Below are positions 26,866 through 36,336 of a stretch of 64,000 nucleotides of DNA, piece after piece. The translations under genes and the position numbers were made by a program. This DNA comes from Sphingobacterium sp. ML3W (GTDB lineage Bacteria > Bacteroidota > Bacteroidia > Sphingobacteriales > Sphingobacteriaceae). The notes below the pieces were generated by a model, which was given only the letters and a program-made list of their open reading frames with translations, had not been told where the DNA came from and ran no database searches. How positions within the stretch are numbered: position 1 is the first letter of the stretch; each line of letters opens with the position of its first letter. Location: the NCBI RefSeq assembly GCF_029542085.1, contig NZ_CP107036.1, positions 1,116,001-1,180,000 on the forward strand, given 5' to 3'.

Positions 26866-29800
26866 GTGTTAGATAGTATAATTAAATTTAGCATCAAGAA
26901 TAAGATCATTATTGGTTTAATGACCTTGTTACTTATTATTTGGGGCGGTTGGAGTGCTACAAAGCTGCCCATAGACGCCGTTCCGGATATTACCAATAAT
27001 CAAGTACAGATTTTTACCTCCTGTCCGACCTTGGCGGGTCAGGAAGTGGAGCAGCTGGTTACTTTTCCGATCGAACAGAGTATCGCTACGGTACCGAAGA
27101 TCGAAGAAATAAGAAGTATTTCCCGTTTTGGACTCTCAGTGATTACCGTCGTTTTTGACGATAATGTCGATATCTACTTTGCGCGGCAGCTTATCAGCGA
27201 GCGCCTAAAAGAAGCTGTGGACCAAATTCCACAAGGTATTGGTAAACCCGAACTAGCTCCCGTTAGTACGGGTTTGGGAGAGGTCTATCAATATATCATT
27301 CACCCCAAAAAAGGCAGCGAAAGCAAGTATAATGCAAAGGATCTACGGACCATGCAGGACTGGATCGTTGCGCGCCAGCTTTACGGGACACCCGGTATTG
27401 CTGAGGTCAATAGCTTTGGTGGTGAATTGAAACAATATGAGGTCGCTGTTGACCCTAATCGTCTTAAGGCGATGAATATCACCATTCCGGAAATTTTCAC
27501 CGCATTGGAGAAAAACAATCAGAATACCGGTGGTGCTTATATCGACAAAAAACCGAACGCATACTTCATTCGTGGCATTGGACTGGCTACGTCGCTGGAA
27601 GATGTGAAAAATATCGCGATCAAAAAAACGGGTGCCGTACCTATTTATGTCAAAGATGTGGCCGATGTGCGTTTTGGACATGCGGTCAGGTACGGTGCTC
27701 TGACATATAATGGAGAAGTGGATGCCGTGGGCGGTGTAGTGATGATGCTGAAGGGTGAGAATAGCAATGAAGTGGTCAAGCGTGTAAAAGAGAAGCTCCC
27801 TACGATCCAGAAATCCTTACCCAATGATGTGGTGATCGAGCCCTACCTGGACCGTACGGATCTTGTTGGTCGTGCAATAGGTACTGTTGAGAAGAACTTA
27901 ATCGAGGGCGCGCTGATCGTTATATTTGTATTGGTGCTATTTTTGGGAAACCTCCGGGCGGGGCTTATCGTTGCCTCAGCCATCCCATTATCCCTGCTCT
28001 TTGCTTTGGGATTGATGAATGTTTTTGGTGTGAGTGCCAATTTAATGAGTCTAGGTGCGATAGACTTTGGTCTTATTGTCGATGGCGCGGTAATTATCGT
28101 GGAAGCAACGCTTCACCATCTTGGCCTGCGCAAGTCTACTGAAAAGCTGTCACAATCGGAAATGGATCATGAGGTGTTTGAATCTGCTTCAAAAATCCGA
28201 ACCAGTGCGGCATTTGGTGAGATCATCATTCTGATTGTCTATATTCCTATCTTGACATTGGTCGGGGTGGAAGGCAAGATGTTCCGCCCGATGGCACAGA
28301 CCGTAGGTTTTGCGATCTTTGGCGCATTGATCCTTTCGCTGACATACATTCCAATGATGTGTGCCCTGTTTTTACCTAAAAAACATCATGACAAGAAAAC
28401 GTTCAGTGACCGTTTTATCGAAAAACTTCAGCGTATCTATGCGCCTTTATTGCAGAAAGCTATCCGTTTCAAATATATTATCGTCAGCTTGACTATCGCT
28501 TTCTTCGCCATATCTGTTTTCTTCTTTAAAAGTATGGGCGGAGAGTTTATTCCGCAGTTGCAGGAAGGGGATTATGCTTTTCACTGTATATTACCACAGG
28601 GAAGCTCTCTGTCGCAAAGTATAGAAACTTCCATGCAGGCTTCGCGTATCATTAAAGAGTTTGAAGAAGTAAAAATGGTGGTTGGTAAAACCGGAGCCGC
28701 TGAAGTACCGACGGATCCGATGCCACCGGAAGCGACCGATTTGATGGTGGTACTGAAACCCCAGAAGGAATGGAAGTCCGGCCGAAGTTATAATGAACTC
28801 GGTGCAGCCATCCTTGAAAAACTGGAAGTTATCCCAGGTGTTTTCTTTGAAAAGAACCAGCCGATACAGATGCGATTCAATGAGCTGATGACCGGGATCC
28901 GTCAGGATGTGGCCGTGAAGATTTTCGGTGAAAATATCGACTCTCTGGCATCTTATGCGAATATCGTGGCGGCACAGATTCAGTCCGTTAAAGGGGCTAC
29001 TTCTCCACAGGTGGAGCGCGTGTCGGGGCTGCCACAGATCAATATCGTATATGATCGTACACGTATTGCCAATTACGGTCTAACGATTCAAGATGTCAAT
29101 GATGTGGTAAGTACGGCTTTCGCTGGTCGCAGTACTGGACAGATCTATGAAAATGAACGTCGTTTTGATTTAGTTGTTCGTTTGGATACGACACACCGCA
29201 ATAGCATAGACGATGTACGCAATCTGATGATTCCAACGGATACAGGTATTCAGATTCCACTGTCGCAGGTAGCAGCCATTGATTATAAACTTGGCCCCGC
29301 GCAGATTAGTAGAGAAGCCGGAAAGCGTCGGATCGTCATTGGCTTCAACGTCTCGGGAAGGGATGTGGAGAGTGTGGTCAAAGATATCCAACAGCAGTTG
29401 TCGACCAAAGTGAAATTACCTGCTGGTTATTATTTCACGTATGGAGGGCAGTTTGAAAACTTACAGAAAGCAAGCGCTCGTCTGATGATCGCAGTGCCTG
29501 TTTCCCTCTTACTGATTTTTATGCTATTGTATTTCACATTCCATTCCTTTAAGCAAGCTGCGCTGATCTTTACAGCCATTCCAATGAGTGCAATTGGAGG
29601 TGTTTTTGCCCTGATGCTCCGCGGTATGCCTTTCAGCATCAGTGCCGGAATCGGTTTTATCGCTTTGTTTGGTGTTGCTGTACTAAACGGTATTGTACTG
29701 ATCGGGACTTTCAACCAACTGAAGAAGGAAGGTATGGATGATATTTTTCAGCGCGTGAAGGAGGGAACATTGACAAGGTTGCGCCCCGTACTGATGACAG

Positions 29801-31197
29801 CTACTGTAGCTTCGCTGGGCTTTTTGCCTATGGCAATTAGTACGAGTGCAGGAGCGGAAGTTCAGAAACCGCTGGCGACGGTTGTTATTGGCGGACTGGT
29901 GACAGCAACCTTCTTAACATTGTTTGTACTGCCTTTGCTGTATATTATTTTTAACTCAAAACTGAATATGAAAAAAGGAAATGTGGGTAAGACCATTGCA
30001 ACGGTATTGGTTTTCCTATTTTCTACCATTGGATTTAAGGCCTTTTCACAGGAACGGATCGGGATTGATAACGCAATCGGTATGGCATTGAAGAGCAATC
30101 GCCAGTTTCAGGTCAATGAGGCCGAAATAACTGGAGCAACTTATAATGTTAAGTCTGCGAATGAAATCCCAAAGACGGGTGTTTTTGTGGAGAATGAAGA
30201 TTACCGACCCAGCGATAAGACAGGGATCATGAAAATCGGTATCACGCAAAGCATCGCATGGCCGGGACTCTATTCGGCGCGTAAGGAATATTTTAAGCAG
30301 CAGCTAAAATATGCCAATCTAAATACCGAAGTACTCAATGCCAATATTAAGAAAGATGTGCGCACAGCATACTATCAGCTCTGGTATCTTCAAGATAGAC
30401 AGAAGCTCTATGTGGAGTTGGACAGTATCTACTCGGCAATGTTTAAGGCGACCGAATTACGTTTCAAAACCGGAGATGTCGCAGCATTGGATAAAATTGC
30501 GGCGGAGGCGAAATTACGGGAGTTGCAAGCGCAATTGGTTCAAAACAAGAAGAATATGCTGGTTCAGCAGCAGCAATTGATGATGCTCCTCAACCGCAAT
30601 GAATGGATATTACCTGTAGAGCAAGCGCTGGAAAAGATAAAAATGGACGCGGATGTACAAAATCCATCGGTTGATGCCTCACATCCTGTTTTAGCTTTGC
30701 AACAACAGAATGTCAATATTGCCTCCTCCAATATTGCGGTACAGAAAAATACAAATAAGCCTGAATTTTCGGGCAGATTCTTTTCACAGCGCCTTTGGGG
30801 CGCAAAAGATCCTTTTACGGGATTCTCGGTATCGGCATCATTTCCTGTATTTGGCCTGGGTGCTTATAAAAGCAAGATAAAAGCTGCAAACGCGGAAATG
30901 GAGGCGCAACAAAGACAGCTGGAATATGATACACAAGTTTTTCAGACGAATAAGGTGAATGCATTGGCTGATATTGAGAAAAATACTGCGCTGTTGCAGT
31001 TCTATGAATCCGCAGGCCTCAAGCAAGCTGACGCCATCATCAAAGCCGCGAGCCTCGGTTACAGAACCGGTGAAATAAGTTTTGCAGAGATGAGCCAGTT
31101 CTTAAGTCAGGCGATCGGGATCAGACAGAACTATTTAGACGTGCTCAATCAATATAATCAATCAGCAATCCAATACAATTACTTCAATAATAAATAA
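26866..31197 (+). CDS. CusA/CzcA-type heavy-metal RND pump fused to a TolC-like outer-membrane factor
   Basis: A 1443-residue protein combining two parts of a tripartite metal exporter. Residues 1 to about 1030 are a full RND pump with 12 membrane helices and two large periplasmic loops; VFDDNVDIYFARQ and GRSTGQIYENERR are characteristic of the heavy-metal branch. Residues about 1062-1443 are a TolC/CusC-like outer-membrane efflux protein with coiled-coil repeats. Between them, Met1035 starts a stretch resembling a complete signal peptide (TIATVLVFLFSTIGFKAFSQ). A GTG at 26866 is taken as start. The adaptor gene follows after 7 bases. Similar fusions are known in Bacteroidota. Confidence 0.92.
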   Translation: MLDSIIKFSIKNKIIIGLMTLLLIIWGGWSATKLPIDAVPDITNNQVQIFTSCPTLAGQEVEQLVTFPIEQSIATVPKIEEIRSISRFGLSVITVVFDDNVDIYFARQLISERLKEAVDQIPQGIGKPELAPVSTGLGEVYQYIIHPKKGSESKYNAKDLRTMQDWIVARQLYGTPGIAEVNSFGGELKQYEVAVDPNRLKAMNITIPEIFTALEKNNQNTGGAYIDKKPNAYFIRGIGLATSLEDVKNIAIKKTGAVPIYVKDVADVRFGHAVRYGALTYNGEVDAVGGVVMMLKGENSNEVVKRVKEKLPTIQKSLPNDVVIEPYLDRTDLVGRAIGTVEKNLIEGALIVIFVLVLFLGNLRAGLIVASAIPLSLLFALGLMNVFGVSANLMSLGAIDFGLIVDGAVIIVEATLHHLGLRKSTEKLSQSEMDHEVFESASKIRTSAAFGEIIILIVYIPILTLVGVEGKMFRPMAQTVGFAIFGALILSLTYIPMMCALFLPKKHHDKKTFSDRFIEKLQRIYAPLLQKAIRFKYIIVSLTIAFFAISVFFFKSMGGEFIPQLQEGDYAFHCILPQGSSLSQSIETSMQASRIIKEFEEVKMVVGKTGAAEVPTDPMPPEATDLMVVLKPQKEWKSGRSYNELGAAILEKLEVIPGVFFEKNQPIQMRFNELMTGIRQDVAVKIFGENIDSLASYANIVAAQIQSVKGATSPQVERVSGLPQINIVYDRTRIANYGLTIQDVNDVVSTAFAGRSTGQIYENERRFDLVVRLDTTHRNSIDDVRNLMIPTDTGIQIPLSQVAAIDYKLGPAQISREAGKRRIVIGFNVSGRDVESVVKDIQQQLSTKVKLPAGYYFTYGGQFENLQKASARLMIAVPVSLLLIFMLLYFTFHSFKQAALIFTAIPMSAIGGVFALMLRGMPFSISAGIGFIALFGVAVLNGIVLIGTFNQLKKEGMDDIFQRVKEGTLTRLRPVLMTATVASLGFLPMAISTSAGAEVQKPLATVVIGGLVTATFLTLFVLPLLYIIFNSKLNMKKGNVGKTIATVLVFLFSTIGFKAFSQERIGIDNAIGMALKSNRQFQVNEAEITGATYNVKSANEIPKTGVFVENEDYRPSDKTGIMKIGITQSIAWPGLYSARKEYFKQQLKYANLNTEVLNANIKKDVRTAYYQLWYLQDRQKLYVELDSIYSAMFKATELRFKTGDVAALDKIAAEAKLRELQAQLVQNKKNMLVQQQQLMMLLNRNEWILPVEQALEKIKMDADVQNPSVDASHPVLALQQQNVNIASSNIAVQKNTNKPEFSGRFFSQRLWGAKDPFTGFSVSASFPVFGLGAYKSKIKAANAEMEAQQRQLEYDTQVFQTNKVNALADIEKNTALLQFYESAGLKQADAIIKAASLGYRTGEISFAEMSQFLSQAIGIRQNYLDVLNQYNQSAIQYNYFNNK

Positions 31198-31204
31198 GTC
31201 AACA

Positions 31205-32515
31205 ATGAGAGTTATCATAAAAATATTTTTTGCACTAACGATTACAACAGTTTTATATAGCTGCGGATCAGATTCAAAAGGTGCTGGCGATGCCAAGAAG
31301 GAGGAAGGGAAAGGTGCTGCCGAAGAAAGCCATGAGGAAGGGCCCGTGACGGTAGCGGCATTGAGTGAACAACAGATAAAGGCTGTAGGTATTGCTTTTG
31401 GAACTATAGCGGAAAAGGAGCTGACAGCGACAATCAAAGCCAATGGTCTTCTCAGTGTTCCCAATAACAACAAAGCCAATGCGACAACCTTGTATGGTGG
31501 CGTAATTAAGACTTTAAATGTGCAACTAGGTGACATCGTGCGAAAAGGCCAGGTTATTGCAACCATTACGAATCCACAATTTATTCAGCTTCAGGAAGAA
31601 TATGTCGCTCTGGCGAGCAAAATTACGCTTGCAGAACAGGAGATGGCAAGACAGCAAGAACTCAATGAGGGCAACGCTGGAGCAAGAAAGAATTTGCAGT
31701 CTGCAACGGCGGATTTCAATAGCCTTCGAGCCAGAAAGGCATCGTTGCAACAGCAGATTCAACTGATGGGCATCAATCCCAACAGTGTGAGCCTTTCCAA
31801 TTTGCGGGCTTCACTCGTGGTGACAAGTCCGATTAATGGTACTGTGAGTAATGTCTTTGCCAAGATAGGTAGCTATGTGGATGTTTCATCACCGGTTATT
31901 GAGATTATAGATAATAGTCTATTGCACCTTGATCTTCAGGTTTTTGAAAAAGACCTTCCTATGATCAAAATTGGACAGATTATTAATTTTCAATTGACAA
32001 ACAACCCTGATAAAACTTATTCGGCTAAAGTATTTACGATAGGATCGTCTTTTGAAAATGATAGTAAAACAATTGCTGTTCATAGTACTGTGATCGGTAG
32101 CAAGGTTGGTCTGATAGACGGTATGAATATTACAGGGATGATCGGGATCAATAATGTGACCACTCCGGCGGTTCCGAATGACGCAATTGTGGAAGCGGAT
32201 GGTAAGTTCTACATTTTCGTAGAAACAAGCAAGCAGGCGGAAGAGCATGAAGAAGGACACGATGATCATGGACATGCGCATGATGAGGGTGAGGGCAAGC
32301 ATGAACATAAAAATGAATTGGAAGCTGCTAAACATGCAACTGAACAGGATAAGAATGTGAATTTTGAGAAAATTGAGATTCAAAAAGGCGTCTCAGCATT
32401 GGGATATACAGCCATTACACCAGTACAGGAAATTCCTGCGCAAACCAGAATCGTTGTGAAAGGAGCATTTTTTATCAATGCCAAGATGAGCAATACAGGT
32501 GGGCATGAACATTAA
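31205..32515 (+). CDS. RND periplasmic adaptor, CusB/CzcB type, with His-rich insert
   Basis: A 436-residue membrane-fusion lipoprotein with lipobox Cys20 (TTVLYS-C). It has the usual order for adaptors: barrel-sandwich (TLYGGVIKTLNVQLGDIVRKG near 95), alpha-hairpin (about 115-185), the returning lipoyl half (VVTSPINGTVSNVFAKIGSYV) and beta-barrel. A histidine/acidic segment at about 345-375 (EEHEEGHDDHGHAHDEGEG) lies near the C-terminal end and should bind metal. It begins 7 bases after the CusA-TolC gene, so the operon encodes all pump parts. Confidence 0.92.
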   Translation: MRVIIKIFFALTITTVLYSCGSDSKGAGDAKKEEGKGAAEESHEEGPVTVAALSEQQIKAVGIAFGTIAEKELTATIKANGLLSVPNNNKANATTLYGGVIKTLNVQLGDIVRKGQVIATITNPQFIQLQEEYVALASKITLAEQEMARQQELNEGNAGARKNLQSATADFNSLRARKASLQQQIQLMGINPNSVSLSNLRASLVVTSPINGTVSNVFAKIGSYVDVSSPVIEIIDNSLLHLDLQVFEKDLPMIKIGQIINFQLTNNPDKTYSAKVFTIGSSFENDSKTIAVHSTVIGSKVGLIDGMNITGMIGINNVTTPAVPNDAIVEADGKFYIFVETSKQAEEHEEGHDDHGHAHDEGEGKHEHKNELEAAKHATEQDKNVNFEKIEIQKGVSALGYTAITPVQEIPAQTRIVVKGAFFINAKMSNTGGHEH

Positions 32516-32552
32516 GTAGTAGCATTTGTTAACGAAGTAATCATGATAAGGT

Positions 32553-34583
32553 ATGGAACACAAACATATTTATGATGGACAAGGTAAACAACTTTGTTGT
32601 ACACAGACAGAAAAAATATATAATCAGGCAGGCGCCCAACGTTTAATACAGGGCGCGCCTGCCCAGGATCAGGCACATAGTCACAGTGATGATGACGGTC
32701 ATGATCATTCAGTAGCGGAAGGCAGTACATTGAAGCTCTTTCTGCCAGCAATAATTTCATTTGTCCTGCTGATTGGGGCCATTGCAATGGACAATTGGGT
32801 ACCACAGGAATGGTTTAAGGGCTGGATCCGGATCATTTGGTATGTACTGGCTTACATTCCGGTTGGATTCCCCGTGATTAAAGATGCATTGAAGAGTATT
32901 GGAAAAGGAGAGATTTTCTCTGAATTCTTACTTATGAGCATCGCCACCATTGGTGCTTTTGCAATCAAAGAATACCCAGAGGGTGTTGCTGTCATGCTTT
33001 TTTATGCGGTAGGGGAAGTGTTTCAGACATTGGCTGTCAGCCGTGCCAAGAGCAATATTAAGGTGCTCCTGGATCAGCGCCCGGATGAGGTGACCATTGT
33101 TGAAGCAAACAGTAGCCGGGTGATCAAAGCTGAGGCTGCAGCAATTGGTGATGTTATCCAGCTGAAGCCCGGGGAGAAGTTGGGCTTGGATGGGGAACTT
33201 ATCTCCGATACAGCTTCCTTCAATACGGCGGCGTTGACGGGAGAAAGTAAACCTGACACAAAGACCAAAGGTGAAGTTGTGCTGGCCGGAATGATCAACA
33301 TGAATACTGTGAGTCTGGTAAAGGTGACAACAGCATACCAAGACAGTAAGTTGAGCAAAATCCTTGAACTTGTACAAAATGCGACCTCGCAGAAGGCCCC
33401 TACGGAGCTCTTTATCCGGAAATTTGCGAAAATCTATACGCCGATTGTGGTACTTTTGGCGATAGCGATTTGTCTGCTGCCTTACTTTTTTGTCGGACAA
33501 TATGTATTTAGCGATTGGCTTTATCGAGCGCTTGTATTTCTCGTGATTTCCTGTCCATGTGCCTTGGTGATCTCGATTCCATTGGGCTATTTTGGTGGCA
33601 TAGGTGCTGCGAGTAGAAACGGTATCCTGTTCAAGGGAAGTAATTTTCTGGATGCGATGGCAGCGATACAGAATGTTGTCATGGATAAAACCGGTACGAT
33701 GACTGAAGGGGTTTTCAAAGTGCAGGAAGTTCGTTTAGAACCAGATTTTGATGAAGCGACAATCCTCAAATTGGTCAATAAAATCGAAAGTCATAGCAGT
33801 CATCCGGTAGCTACAGCAATCAGGGAATATGCGGGTGAGGTTGATGAATCTGTAAATTTGACTGATGTCGAAGAAATACCGGGGCATGGACTGAAGGGTA
33901 GTGTGGACGGCAAGGTGTTTTTGGTTGGTAACTTTAAGCTTTTGGACAAGTTTAATATCAGCTATACCATCGATCCCAATACAATCGTTTATACCACAAT
34001 AGCCATTGCATTGGATAATCGCTTCGTTGGATATATTACCATTGCAGATAGTATCAAAGAAGATTCCGCACAGACCATACAACTCTTGCACAAACTTGGA
34101 GTGAAAGCGACCATGCTAAGTGGCGATAAGAGTACGGTCGTCACTTATGTAGCGAAGGAATTAGGTATTGATAAAGCCTATGGAGATCTTCTTCCGGAAG
34201 ATAAGGTAAATAAAGTCAAGGAGATAAAGGCTATTGGTGGAAGTGTGGCTTTCGTTGGTGATGGCGTCAATGATGCCCCCGTAGTGGCCTTGAGTGATGT
34301 TGGTATAGCTATGGGGGGACTGGGCAGTGATGCAACCATCGAAACTGCTGATGTAGTCATACAAGATGACAAACCATCTAAGATACCAATGGCAATTAAT
34401 ATTGGTAAACAGACCAAAAAAGTGGTTTACCAAAATATAGGATTGGCATTTGTAGTCAAAGGAGTGGTTTTGATCCTTGGCGCCGGAGGATTGGCTACGA
34501 TGTGGGAAGCCGTGTTTGCGGATGTTGGTGTTTCTCTTATCGCGATACTGAACGCGATCCGGATCCAGAAAATGAAGTTCTAA
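32553..34583 (+). CDS. Heavy-metal P1B-type ATPase, ZntA/CadA-like (CPC type)
   Basis: A 676-residue inner-membrane metal exporter. Landmarks are the transmembrane CPC motif (Cys334, Cys336), phosphorylation site DKTGT with Asp378, the SSHP motif with His417 and the hinge GDGVND at 569-574. It lacks the usual N-terminal heavy-metal-associated domain with GMxCxxC; instead residues 1-55 hold CC (HIYDGQGKQLCCTQTEK) and a histidine/aspartate cluster (HSHSDDDGHDHS). The last helix ends soon after the hinge. Cd, Zn or Pb export is expected for CPC pumps. It follows the adaptor by 37 bases. Confidence 0.93.
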   Translation: MEHKHIYDGQGKQLCCTQTEKIYNQAGAQRLIQGAPAQDQAHSHSDDDGHDHSVAEGSTLKLFLPAIISFVLLIGAIAMDNWVPQEWFKGWIRIIWYVLAYIPVGFPVIKDALKSIGKGEIFSEFLLMSIATIGAFAIKEYPEGVAVMLFYAVGEVFQTLAVSRAKSNIKVLLDQRPDEVTIVEANSSRVIKAEAAAIGDVIQLKPGEKLGLDGELISDTASFNTAALTGESKPDTKTKGEVVLAGMINMNTVSLVKVTTAYQDSKLSKILELVQNATSQKAPTELFIRKFAKIYTPIVVLLAIAICLLPYFFVGQYVFSDWLYRALVFLVISCPCALVISIPLGYFGGIGAASRNGILFKGSNFLDAMAAIQNVVMDKTGTMTEGVFKVQEVRLEPDFDEATILKLVNKIESHSSHPVATAIREYAGEVDESVNLTDVEEIPGHGLKGSVDGKVFLVGNFKLLDKFNISYTIDPNTIVYTTIAIALDNRFVGYITIADSIKEDSAQTIQLLHKLGVKATMLSGDKSTVVTYVAKELGIDKAYGDLLPEDKVNKVKEIKAIGGSVAFVGDGVNDAPVVALSDVGIAMGGLGSDATIETADVVIQDDKPSKIPMAINIGKQTKKVVYQNIGLAFVVKGVVLILGAGGLATMWEAVFADVGVSLIAILNAIRIQKMKF

Positions 34584-34605
34584 ATCAATTTTTAGTTAGG
34601 ATGTG

Positions 34606-34639
34606 CTTACCCTTCAAGTTGAAATATTGGAAGGGTAGG
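34606..34639 (+). terminator. Terminator after the metal-efflux operon
   Basis: CTTACCCTTC and GAAGGGTAGG pair over 10 positions (one G-U) around a 14-base loop, just past the ATPase stop. The T-run after it is weak (TCTTCTATT). Confidence 0.55.
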
Positions 34640-34673
34640 TCTTCTATTGTCTAATTTTTAAATTCTCCATGAC

Positions 34674-35465
34674 ATGAATATAGTCCAATTTATAACGACC
34701 CTATTTATCCTATGGTTTGTATTACTATTGTTCCCTTTATTGTTGCGCGCTCAGGATAGTCTTGCACTTAAAACAAGTAGAGGAATGCAATTTTCCGCTA
34801 TTGATAACCACGATTTCCAGTTGCGGAAGTTTATCGTTCCAACAGCGTTCATAGCCTATGGTGCGAGCAGCTTTGCCATCCCCAAGATGAAGAAATGGGA
34901 CTTACAGACCCGGAATGAAGTATTACATAAGAATCCTGCAAGGACAACAATAGACAATTATACCCAGTATTTCCCTGCGGTGATGGTGTACGGTCTCAAT
35001 GCATTTAATATTGAAGGGCTTCACGATTTTAAGGACCGCACGCTTATTTATCTTACTTCGCAGCTGATTTCAGGGGCGATTGTGTTTCCTGCCAAACAGT
35101 TTATAGCTGAAGAGCGCCCCGATGGATCCAATAAGAAATCCTTTCCTTCAGGCCATGCGGCGACCGCATTTGCGACAGCCCATTTTATGTATAAAGAATA
35201 TCATGATAAAAATATATGGCTCGGTCTTGCAGGATATCCTTTTGCGTCATTTACTGGTATATATCGAGTGATCAATAATAGACACTGGGTGAGCGATATC
35301 GTTGCAGGCGCGGGAATAGGCATCGCCTCCACTGAGCTCACCTATTGGCTGTACCCAAAGATGACAGGTCTGTTTCGAGGGGGAAAACAACGAGAAGGAC
35401 AAACAGCATTTATACCCTATATAGGACATAATAGGTTTGGAATAAATGCTGTAAGATCATTTTAA
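34674..35465 (+). CDS. PAP2-family membrane phosphatase
   Basis: A 263-residue exported or membrane-bound protein of the PAP2 acid-phosphatase superfamily, which removes phosphate from lipid pyrophosphates or phosphatidate. The three signature motifs are present: KQFIAEERPDG near 140, PSGHA with its catalytic-type histidine near 160, and SRxxxxxHxxxD as YRVINNRHWVSD near 200. An N-terminal hydrophobic segment (VLLLFPLLLRAQ) resembles a signal peptide. It lies 90 bases after the metal operon, separated by a hairpin, and is probably independent. Confidence 0.87.
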   Translation: MNIVQFITTLFILWFVLLLFPLLLRAQDSLALKTSRGMQFSAIDNHDFQLRKFIVPTAFIAYGASSFAIPKMKKWDLQTRNEVLHKNPARTTIDNYTQYFPAVMVYGLNAFNIEGLHDFKDRTLIYLTSQLISGAIVFPAKQFIAEERPDGSNKKSFPSGHAATAFATAHFMYKEYHDKNIWLGLAGYPFASFTGIYRVINNRHWVSDIVAGAGIGIASTELTYWLYPKMTGLFRGGKQREGQTAFIPYIGHNRFGINAVRSF

Positions 35466-35567
35466 TAAACTTTTTAAACACTAATTTCTTGTAAAATAGC
35501 AAGCCCAATGATTCGGGTATCTTATAGGATTTAGTCGAGCCTGCGTATAGCTTTCGTCTTAACTGCT

Positions 35568-35760
35568 TCGGCATGTGTCCGCTATGAATCCGACATGAGT
35601 CCGTGGTGAGTCCGAGTTAAACACGGTATCATAGCGGTATGACGATGCACTCATTATGATCTCATATCGACTGAGGGGCGAAGAAGGCCATATCCTGTCT
35701 CAAATCAGATCCGAACTTACGTCAAATAATGGATAAGACACGGACTCCGTTCCGGAAAGC
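35568..35760. repeat. Structured intergenic repeat: four 11-bp tandem units with inverted arms
   Basis: From 35574 the motif TG(T/A)(G/A)TCCG occurs four times at exact 11-base steps (35574, 35585, 35596, 35607). CCGCTATGA (35579-35587) is complemented by TCATAGCGG (35629-35637), enclosing CCGTG/CACGG. Farther on, CACGGACTC (about 35739-35747) complements GAGTCCGTG in the tandem block. There is no open frame. It looks like a palindromic intergenic repeat element. The remaining DNA to 35916 is featureless and A/T-rich. Confidence 0.6.
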
Positions 35761-35916
35761 TAAAAGTATAGTATGTTAATCAGTTTAAATGTGTAATATA
35801 TAAATATAATCGTATAAATATTAAATACGTTAAAATTTAAATATTTAAATTTATCCATATATGGGTATAGATTTTATATATTTTTCAAAGGTTGCTGAAT
35901 TGAAAAGAGCTGACAT

Positions 35917-36204
35917 TTATTTTGCCACGAGTTTTTCATACAGCGGCCAGAGTTCCGCAAGGTCATCATCTGATTGTGCTTCTGGATAGTGCTCATCATG
36001 GAGATTGCGGATTTCGACCCCCTGTCCCTGATCATTTACCACAACAGCGGCCCGAAGTTCGTCGGTTCCATCATAATAAATGCCCACACCAACAAGCTCG
36101 CCATTGAGAATAATTTCACTGACAATATACTTTCTTGCAGCCTTACCTTTGTGGGTACTATGACCACTAGAAATCGTGTTTCCTTTGTTATAATGTCTTT
36201 CCAT
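35917..36204 (-). CDS. Hypothetical protein, about 95 residues
   Basis: A small soluble protein of unknown function with a compact beta-rich middle (KYIVSEIILNGELVGVGIYY) and an acidic C-terminal part (PEAQSDDDLAELWPLYEKL). The start is set at 36204 (MERHYNKG); an ATG two codons earlier is equally possible. It is alone, flanked by the repeat element on its 3' side and by the divergent SDR promoter on its 5' side. Codon use and composition support a real gene. Confidence 0.6.
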   Translation of the reverse strand: MERHYNKGNTISSGHSTHKGKAARKYIVSEIILNGELVGVGIYYDGTDELRAAVVVNDQGQGVEIRNLHDEHYPEAQSDDDLAELWPLYEKLVAK

Positions 36205-36321
36205 AAGCATAGAACACTGGAAATATCAATTTGTTGTTTTTTTTAGCTATTTTCTGCCTTCATGCGATCGAAAATAATTTAAAATAGTTCGGAATATTCC
36301 ATAGAAAAGGGGGGCTTACCT

Positions 36322-36329
36322 TATATTTG
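36322..36329 (+). promoter_or_regulatory. -7 promoter element (TATATTTG) of the SDR gene
   Basis: A perfect TAnnTTTG match 8 bases before the ATG at 36337, predicting a leaderless or nearly leaderless transcript. Confidence 0.5.
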
Positions 36330-36336
36330 TAATACA

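Noticed and set aside
35568..35760. CRISPR array
   Set aside because: Units are 11 bases and adjacent, without 30-40-base unique spacers, and no cas genes are near.
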